Of a DNA stretch of 10,654 bases, positions 6,329-10,654 are shown in pieces (positions within the stretch are counted from its first letter, which is position 1; each line of letters opens with the position of its first letter). The stretch is taken from contig DVMK01000180.1 in assembly GCA_018715025.1 (NCBI GenBank), positions 1 to 10,654 on the forward strand, in the 5' to 3' direction. Below the pieces are notes generated by a model, which was given only the letters and a program-made list of their open reading frames with translations, had not been told where the DNA came from and ran no database searches. The position numbers were made by a program, and so were the translations under genes. This stretch comes from Candidatus Caccousia avistercoris. GTDB taxonomy: Bacteria; Bacillota; Clostridia; Oscillospirales; Acutalibacteraceae.

Positions 6329-7551
6329 TATTTTGCCCCCTCCTCGTAGACAGTTCCTTCTTCAATCATGGCCTTGGGCGGCACCACGGCGCCGGGGGCG
6401 ACGGTGCAGCCCGCGCCCACTACGGTGACGCCCCATTCCTCTTTGTTTTCAATCTCCTCCGGCCGGGCGCCCACCACGGCGTTGCGGCCGATGACCGTGT
6501 TTTCAGAGACGATGGCGTACTGCACCACGGCCCCTTCCTCCACACGGCTGCCCGGCATGATGATGGAATCCTTCACCACGGCGCCGGGGGCTATGTAAGC
6601 GCCGGCAAACAGCACGGCAAAGTCAATTTCCCCGTACACGTTGCAGCCCTCGGCCACAAGGGAGTTCTGCACGGTGGCGTCCTTGGCCACATACTGGGGC
6701 GGCATGACCGGGTTGCGGGAATAGATCTTCCAGTCGTCCTGGCTCAAATCCAGGGGCACGTTGGGGTTCAGCAGGTCCATGTTGGACTCCCACAGGCTTT
6801 CAATGGTGCCCACGTCCTTCCAGTAGCCCTGGAATTCGTAGGCGAACATGCGCTCGCCGGCGTTCAGCATGTTGGGCAGCACGTTCTTGCCGAAGTCGTT
6901 GGAGGACTTGGGGTCGGCCTCGTCCTCAATCAGGTATTTGCGCAGCTTGCTCCAGGTGAACACGTAAATGCCCATAGAGGCCTTGGTGCTCTTGGGCACC
7001 TTGGGCTTCTCGTCAAACTCGTAAATGGAGTTGTCGTCCCTGGTGTTCAGAATGCCGAAGCGGGAGGCTTCGGAAAGGGGCACGTCGATGACGGCGATGG
7101 TGCAGTCCGCCTGCTTTTCCTTGTGGTAGGCCAGCATCTTGGAATAGTCCATTTTGTAAATGTGGTCGCCCGAAAGCACCACCACATAGTCCGGCTGGTA
7201 CCGGTCGATGAAGTTGATGTTCTGGTAAATGGCGTTGGCCGTACCCTTGTACCAGTCGGATTTTTTGCCCCGCTGGTAGGGGGGCAGCACATGGACGCCG
7301 CCGTTCATGCTGTCCAGGTCCCAGGGCTGGCCGTTGCCGATGTATTCGTTCAGCTCCAGGGGCTGGTACTGGGTCAGCACGCCCACGGTCTCAATGCCGG
7401 AGTTCACGCAGTTGGAAAGCGGAAAATCGATGATGCGGTATTTCCCGCCGTAGGGGACAGCCGGCTTCGCCAGATTTTTTGTGAGTACGCCCAATCTGCT
7501 GCCCTGTCCACCAGCCAGCAGCATTGCCACAACTTCCTGTTTTGGCAACAT
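6328..7551 (-). CDS. glgC: Glucose-1-phosphate adenylyltransferase
   Basis: Makes ADP-glucose and pyrophosphate from ATP and glucose-1-phosphate, the committed step of bacterial glycogen synthesis. The 407 residues are slightly longer than the Bacillus enzyme. The nucleotidyltransferase domain has AGGQGSRL at 13-20, KPAVPYGGKYRIIDFPLSN at 29-47, GTANAIYQN at 103-111, the metal-binding SGDHIYKMDY at 127-136, the glucose-1-phosphate site EKP at 181-183, and YWKDVGTIESLWESN at 243-257. The beta-helix follows from about 285 with repeated hexapeptide turns (ATVQNSLVAEGC, GAYIAPGAVVKDSII). All catalytic motifs are present. The start has AAGGAGGAG about 8 nt upstream. It lies 80 nt after glgB and overlaps glgD by one base. 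Control by effectors is normal for the family but cannot be read from the sequence. Identification is very secure. Confidence 0.97.
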   Translation of the reverse strand: MLPKQEVVAMLLAGGQGSRLGVLTKNLAKPAVPYGGKYRIIDFPLSNCVNSGIETVGVLTQYQPLELNEYIGNGQPWDLDSMNGGVHVLPPYQRGKKSDWYKGTANAIYQNINFIDRYQPDYVVVLSGDHIYKMDYSKMLAYHKEKQADCTIAVIDVPLSEASRFGILNTRDDNSIYEFDEKPKVPKSTKASMGIYVFTWSKLRKYLIEDEADPKSSNDFGKNVLPNMLNAGERMFAYEFQGYWKDVGTIESLWESNMDLLNPNVPLDLSQDDWKIYSRNPVMPPQYVAKDATVQNSLVAEGCNVYGEIDFAVLFAGAYIAPGAVVKDSIIMPGSRVEEGAVVQYAIVSENTVIGRNAVVGARPEEIENKEEWGVTVVGAGCTVAPGAVVPPKAMIEEGTVYEEGAK

Positions 7552-7631
7552 TTCAGATCTCCTCCTTAGCTTTTGTTTGATGTATGTGAAAAGGGTGACG
7601 CTGCAAAGATGTATGGCTCAGGCCGCGGGGC

Positions 7632-9662
7632 TCAGCCCTTGGCCTTTTTGGCGGCCGGCTTTTTCTCCGGCCCGCCCTCCCCCTTGGGGGCGCGCCTGCG
7701 CGCCGGGGGCTTGCCCAGCTTTTCCTCCATGGCCGCGTCGGCGGGGTGCTTTTTCCTGGGCTTTTTCCGCCTGCACCGCAGGTACACCACCGAAAGGGGA
7801 GGAAGCGTCAGAGAGATGGACTCCTCGCAGCCGTGCATGGGCACCGGGCTGCTCTTGATGGAATTCCCGTTGGAAACGCCGCTTCCGCCGTATTCCGCCC
7901 GGTCAGAGGAGAACACCTCCTCGTAGGTGCCGGGCACCGGCACGCCGATGCGGTAATCGTCCCGCCGGACGGGGACAAAGTTGCACACCGCCACCAGCTC
8001 GCCGCCCTCCTTGTCAATGCGGCGGAAGGCGATGACGCTTTGGGTGTAGTCGTCGTTGGAAATCCAGCTGAACCCTTCCCAGGAGAAATCCACCTCCCAA
8101 AGGGCGGGGGTATTCCGGTAGAAATGGTTCAGGTCGCGGAAAAAGGCCTGCTGCTTCTGGTGCTGCGGGTACTGCAGCAGAAGCCAGTCCAGCTCTTTTT
8201 CGTAGTTCCACTCAATAAACTGGCCGAACTCGGTGCCCATGAAGATGAGCTTCTTCCCCGGGTGGGCCATCATGTAGCAGAGGAAGGCCCGCACCCCGGC
8301 AAACTTGCTCTCGTTGTCCCCGGGCATCTTGTTCATCAGCGAGCATTTTCCATGCACCACCTCGTCGTGGGAGATGGGCAGAATGTAGTTTTCGGAAAAG
8401 GCGTAGAAAAAGGAAAAGGTGATGTTGTCGTGGTTGAATTTCCGGTAGATGGGATCCAGAGACATGTAGTGAAGCATGTCGTTCATCCAGCCCATGTTCC
8501 ATTTGTAGTTGAAGCCAAGGCCGCCGCTGTAGGTGGGCTTGCTCACCATAGGCCAGGAGGTGGACTCCTCCGCAATCATCATCACCTCGGGGAAGAGGGC
8601 GAATACAGATTCGTTCAGCTTCTGCAGAAAGGCCACGGCTTCCAGGTTTTCCTTCCCGCCGTTCTTGTTGGGCAGCCATTCCCCGTCCTTCCGGCTGTAG
8701 TCCAGGTACAGCATAGAGGCCACCGCGTCCACCCGTATGCCGTCAATGTGATATTTTTCCAGCCAGAACACCGCGCTGGAGATGAGGAAGCTCACCACCT
8801 CGCTGCGGCCGTAGTCGAACACCAAGGTACCCCAGTCCTTGTGCTCGCCCTTTCTGGGGTCGGCGTACTCGTAGCAGGGGGTGCCGTCGAACCGGGCCAG
8901 CCCCGCCTCGTCTTTGGGGAAATGGGCGGGCACCCAGTCCATTATGACGCCAAGGCCCGCCTTGTGGAATTTGTTCACAAAGCTCATAAAGTCGTGGGGC
9001 GAGCCGTACCGGGAGGTGGGGGCAAAGTAGCCCGTCACCTGGTACCCCCAGGAGCCGTCGAAGGGGTACTCGGTCAGGGGCATGAGCTCCACGTGGGTGT
9101 AGCCCATGTCCAGCAGGTAGGGGATGAGCTCGTCCGCCAGCTTGTCGTAAGAAAACACGTTGCCGTCGGCGTACCGCCGCCAGGAACCGGCGTGCACCTC
9201 GTAAATGTTCACCGGCTGCGAGTAGTGCGGCTTGGCCGCCTTTTTCCGGAACCAGGCCGCGTCCTCCCAGGTGAAGCCCTCAATGTCGCAGTACAGGGAG
9301 GAGTTGCTGGGCCGCGTCTCGAAATGGTAGGCGTAGGGGTCGCTCTTCAGCACCTTCCGCCCGTCCTGGGTGGTGACGCAGAATTTATAAATAGAATACT
9401 GGGGCAGCTCAAAGGGGAGGTACGCCTCCCAGACGCCGCCCTCGCTGATTTTTTCCAAAGGGTTCGCTTCTTCCTCCCAATGGTTGAAGTCGCCTACCAG
9501 GGAAACCGCCCTGGCGTTCGGCGCCCAGACCCGGCAGGTCATGCCCGGCCCGTCCTTTCCCTGCGCCCTGCGCAGGCCCATGTACTCGTAGGCCTTGCTG
9601 TTGGTGCCCTGGTGGAACAGGTACAGCGGAACACTATTCCCAGAGTTTACTTCCTTCTGCAT
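7632..9662 (-). CDS. glgB: 1,4-alpha-glucan branching enzyme (GH13) with basic C-terminal tail
   Basis: Cuts alpha-1,4-glucan chains and rejoins the piece as an alpha-1,6 branch. The CBM48 domain covers about residues 25-125 (TCRVWAPNARAVSLVGDFNHW at 42-62). The GH13 barrel runs from about 150 to 520. Its catalytic residues are Asp312 in DGIRVDAV, Glu365 in MMIAEES and Asp433 in ISHDEVVHGK. The C-terminal beta domain ends near VVYLRC at 625-630. Residues 631-676 form an unusual extension, very rich in Lys, Arg, Pro and Ala (RRKKPRKKHP, PPARRRAPK, KKPAAKKAKG), with no similarity to the enzyme core. Without it the protein is about 630 residues, the normal length. The ATG at 9660-9662 has AGAGGGGG 8 nt upstream and a sigma-A-like promoter close by. 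It is the first gene of the operon. The enzyme call is very secure; the tail's role is unknown. Confidence 0.97.
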   Translation of the reverse strand: MQKEVNSGNSVPLYLFHQGTNSKAYEYMGLRRAQGKDGPGMTCRVWAPNARAVSLVGDFNHWEEEANPLEKISEGGVWEAYLPFELPQYSIYKFCVTTQDGRKVLKSDPYAYHFETRPSNSSLYCDIEGFTWEDAAWFRKKAAKPHYSQPVNIYEVHAGSWRRYADGNVFSYDKLADELIPYLLDMGYTHVELMPLTEYPFDGSWGYQVTGYFAPTSRYGSPHDFMSFVNKFHKAGLGVIMDWVPAHFPKDEAGLARFDGTPCYEYADPRKGEHKDWGTLVFDYGRSEVVSFLISSAVFWLEKYHIDGIRVDAVASMLYLDYSRKDGEWLPNKNGGKENLEAVAFLQKLNESVFALFPEVMMIAEESTSWPMVSKPTYSGGLGFNYKWNMGWMNDMLHYMSLDPIYRKFNHDNITFSFFYAFSENYILPISHDEVVHGKCSLMNKMPGDNESKFAGVRAFLCYMMAHPGKKLIFMGTEFGQFIEWNYEKELDWLLLQYPQHQKQQAFFRDLNHFYRNTPALWEVDFSWEGFSWISNDDYTQSVIAFRRIDKEGGELVAVCNFVPVRRDDYRIGVPVPGTYEEVFSSDRAEYGGSGVSNGNSIKSSPVPMHGCEESISLTLPPLSVVYLRCRRKKPRKKHPADAAMEEKLGKPPARRRAPKGEGGPEKKPAAKKAKG

Positions 9663-9698
9663 GGAAACGTCCCCCTCTGATTGGAAATCTTTACTCTA

Positions 9699-9726
9699 AT
9701 CATATCACAATAGAAAGAAATATCAA
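9699..9726 (-). promoter_or_regulatory. Sigma-A-like promoter of the glgBCDA operon
   Basis: On the minus strand, TTGATA (9721-9726, 5 of 6) and TATGAT (9699-9704, 5 of 6) are 16 bp apart, inside an AT-rich stretch. The predicted start near 9692 leaves a leader of only about 30 nt, too short for a riboswitch. Control is therefore more likely at the level of transcription initiation. Confidence 0.72.
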
Positions 9727-9781
9727 GTTTTTCCGTCATTTTCTTAAAGATTCTTTTCTTTTGTATAAGCGCTATTGGTTG

Positions 9782-9794
9782 TTTTGTTACAAAA
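9782..9794. repeat. TTTTGT-T-ACAAAA inverted repeat upstream of the glg promoter
   Basis: A perfect 6-bp inverted repeat with a single central base, about 56 bp upstream of the glgB -35 box. Such symmetry can mark a dimeric regulator site, but AT-rich DNA produces short palindromes by chance, so this is a weak candidate. Confidence 0.25.
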
Positions 9795-9932
9795 TGAACA
9801 GAATCCGTCCCGGCAGGCGCTGCCTCCAGTATAACACCCGTCCCCCGGCGCTGCGTAGCGAAATTTGTCGGATAATATATTGCTGTAAAATTAATATATA
9901 TAAGCAATAATAAGCAAAAAGCAGCTCCTCCC

Positions 9933-9950
9933 CTGCCGGCCGGCCGGCAG
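9933..9950. repeat. Perfect 18-bp GC palindrome
   Basis: CTGCCGGCC followed directly by GGCCGGCAG is an exact palindrome without a spacer. It lies 30 bp past the large hairpin in the direction of transcription. On the minus strand a CTTTTT run follows 10 bases further on, so it could act as a back-up terminator, although pairing without a loop and the distance of the T run make it imperfect. Confidence 0.4.
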
Positions 9951-9980
9951 ACAAGGCGCGGCGGAAACCGGCAGAACAAA

Positions 9981-10024
9981 GGCCGGAATCCGGAACGCCG
10001 TAAGGGACGTTCCAGATTCCGGCC
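9981..10024 (-). terminator. Long hairpin terminator after the NifX-like gene
   Basis: Outer arms GGCCGGAATC and GATTCCGGCC (10 pairs), one T-G pair and inner arms GGAACG and CGTTCC make a 17-bp stem with a 10-base loop. On the minus strand the stem is followed by TTTGTTCTG, a short interrupted U tract. It begins about 60 nt after the stop of the NifX-like gene and isolates it from the glg operon. The stem is convincing, the terminator tail modest. Confidence 0.6.
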
Positions 10025-10084
10025 GTCAAAACGGAGGAGAAGCCTTCCTGCATACCAGCGCTGCGCCTGCACCCCGCAGAGGGC

Positions 10085-10489
10085 TCAGCCGTTCCCGCCG
10101 CAGCCGTGCTTGTCCTCGCCGCAGGAACCGCTGCGGCAGGTATGCCCTTCCTCGTGGTGGTGGGAGCACTGGATGTTGGGGTCGTAGGAGAGCGTGCCGT
10201 TCAGCAGCGCCTCCACACAGCCGTCAGCCCCGCCTGCCGCGCCGGGGTAGAGCCGGATCCCCGCGTTTGCCAAAGCGGTGCGGGCCCCCGCGCCGATGCC
10301 GCCGCAGATGAGGGTGTCTACCCCATGGCTCTGGAGGAAGCCCGCCAGCGCCCCGTGGCCGCTGCCCGCCGCGCTGACCACCTGGGAAGAGAGAACCTTC
10401 CCTTCCGAGACTTCATACAGCTTGAACTGCCCGCAGTGGCCGAAATGCTGAAAAACCTGGCCGTTTTCGTAGGTTACCGCTATTTTCAT
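10085..10489 (-). CDS. NifX/NifB-family iron-molybdenum cluster-binding-like protein with His/Cys tail
   Basis: A 134-residue protein of the dinitrogenase iron-molybdenum cofactor biosynthesis fold (Nif3B/NifX/NafY-like, RNase H-like). In nitrogenase systems such proteins carry metal-cluster precursors; many anaerobes without nitrogenase have stand-alone copies of unknown role. The domain covers about 1-105: MKIAVTYENGQVFQHFGHC at 1-19, with His15, His18 and Cys19 as possible ligands; ICGGIGAGART at 61-71; and GADGCVEALLNG at 87-98. Residues 108-134 form a tail rich in His, Cys and Gly (CSHHHEEGHTC, then CGEDKHGCGG), likely metal-binding. I chose the ATG at 10487-10489 over an in-frame ATG 16 codons upstream because the family begins with MKIAV and GAGGTG lies 6 nt upstream. 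No nif, MinD-like or DUF134 partner is visible. Family secure, function unknown. Confidence 0.9.
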   Translation of the reverse strand: MKIAVTYENGQVFQHFGHCGQFKLYEVSEGKVLSSQVVSAAGSGHGALAGFLQSHGVDTLICGGIGAGARTALANAGIRLYPGAAGGADGCVEALLNGTLSYDPNIQCSHHHEEGHTCRSGSCGEDKHGCGGNG

Positions 10490-10514
10490 GAAAAACACCT
10501 CGCAGAAAAAAGGA

Positions 10515-10553
10515 ATCATACCACCATTGTACGCCAATCAAAGGAAAAAGCAA
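10515..10553 (-). promoter_or_regulatory. Promoter region of the NifX-like gene
   Basis: Two overlapping sigma-A-like readings exist on the minus strand. TTGCTT (10548-10553) with TACAAT (10526-10531) has a 16-bp spacer. TTGATT (10536-10541) with TATGAT (10515-10520) has a short 15-bp spacer. The first has the better spacing. Either gives a short leader before the start at 10489. Confidence 0.55.
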
Positions 10554-10654
10554 GGGGGAAAAGGCAAAATAAAAAGCCGGGTCTGGTGGGGTTATGCCGC
10601 CCTCCCAAATACCCGCCTTAAACGCGGGCGCAGCAACCAAAATAGAAAAAACCT
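10554..10654. other. Right edge, non-coding, no gene recognised
   Basis: GC-rich and AT-rich stretches alternate here, with a small CCCGC/GCGGG hairpin (10612-10628). A minus-strand frame crosses it, but it overlaps the NifX-like gene and has no clear ribosome binding site, so I do not call it. The sequence may be part of a dispersed intergenic repeat or the end of an upstream unit; nothing in the window confirms either. Confidence 0.4.

Larger units (their letters stand above)
9727..10084. other. Intergenic region between the NifX-like gene and glgB
   Basis: These 358 bp contain no gene I can support; short frames here start without good ribosome binding sites and have low-complexity products. 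The half next to the NifX-like gene is GC-rich and holds the long hairpin at 9981-10024 and the palindrome at 9933-9950. The half next to glgB is AT-rich, with TAAGCAA repeated 10 bp apart (9901-9917), a perfect inverted repeat TTTTGT-T-ACAAAA (9782-9794) and a poor cre-like site around 9763-9776. The last two are operator candidates for glg. Confidence 0.6.

Noticed and set aside
3202..7569. Long plus-strand frames opposite the VOC gene, glgA, glgD and glgC (for example 4973-6295 and 6292-7569)
   Set aside because: Each runs antisense to a confidently identified gene, with His/Val/Gly-rich products and no family motif; several cross gene boundaries.
7746..9680. A 644-codon open frame on the plus strand opposite glgB
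   Set aside because: It is the antisense shadow of a GC-rich gene whose minus-strand reading has all GH13 catalytic motifs. The plus-strand product is Val/Gly/His-rich low complexity with no recognisable domain.
9763..9776. CcpA cre site upstream of glgB
   Set aside because: Three conserved positions of the cre consensus are wrong, so it is kept only as a weak remark and not annotated as a site.
9647..10072. Minus-strand frames in the gap between the NifX-like gene and glgB
   Set aside because: They read through the long hairpin, the palindrome and the glgB promoter, lack good ribosome binding sites, and encode nothing recognisable.
10413..10640. A 75-codon minus-strand frame at the right edge
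   Set aside because: It overlaps the start and promoter of the NifX-like gene in another frame and has no convincing ribosome binding site. It may be a translated intergenic repeat, but no second copy is in the window.

Overview
The window looks like a piece of chromosome from a moderately GC-rich member of the Clostridia (Bacillota), perhaps an Oscillospiraceae-like gut anaerobe. The reasons are strong AGGAGG-type ribosome binding sites, sigma-A-like promoters in AT-rich gaps between GC-rich genes, the paired glgC-glgD arrangement typical of Firmicutes, and an ANTAR-type leader before gltB. The genus cannot be fixed from this sequence alone. Every gene I can support lies on the minus strand, so transcription runs from high to low coordinates.

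In transcription order: a small NifX/NifB-like iron-molybdenum-cluster-binding-family gene with a His/Cys-rich tail (10489-10085); a 358-bp gap holding a long terminator-like hairpin, an 18-bp palindrome and the glg promoter; the glycogen synthesis operon glgB-glgC-glgD-glgA (9662-3721); a strong hairpin; a VOC (glyoxalase-fold) gene (3633-3253); the C-terminal half of a sodium:amino-acid symporter gene that has lost its start (3083-2454); and the first 713 codons of gltB, glutamate synthase large subunit, which runs off the left edge (2141-1).

The four glg genes form a full pathway. GlgC, with its paralogue GlgD, makes ADP-glucose, GlgA extends alpha-1,4 chains, and GlgB adds alpha-1,6 branches. 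glgC and glgD overlap by one base and are probably translationally coupled. The symporter remnant and gltB suggest a neighbouring nitrogen and amino-acid block.

The most interesting regulatory feature is the gltB leader. A promoter with a 17-bp spacer is followed by a hairpin with the hexaloop AAAGGC, whose 3' arm is also the 5' arm of an intrinsic terminator, as expected of an ANTAR-protein antitermination switch. Other points worth a look are the symporter breakpoint beside a perfect palindrome, a 46-residue Lys/Arg-rich tail on GlgB, and an Ala where GlgA usually has the Lys of its KxGG motif. I see no tRNA, rRNA, CRISPR array, insertion sequence or phage gene, and no clear sign of an entirely new multi-gene system.
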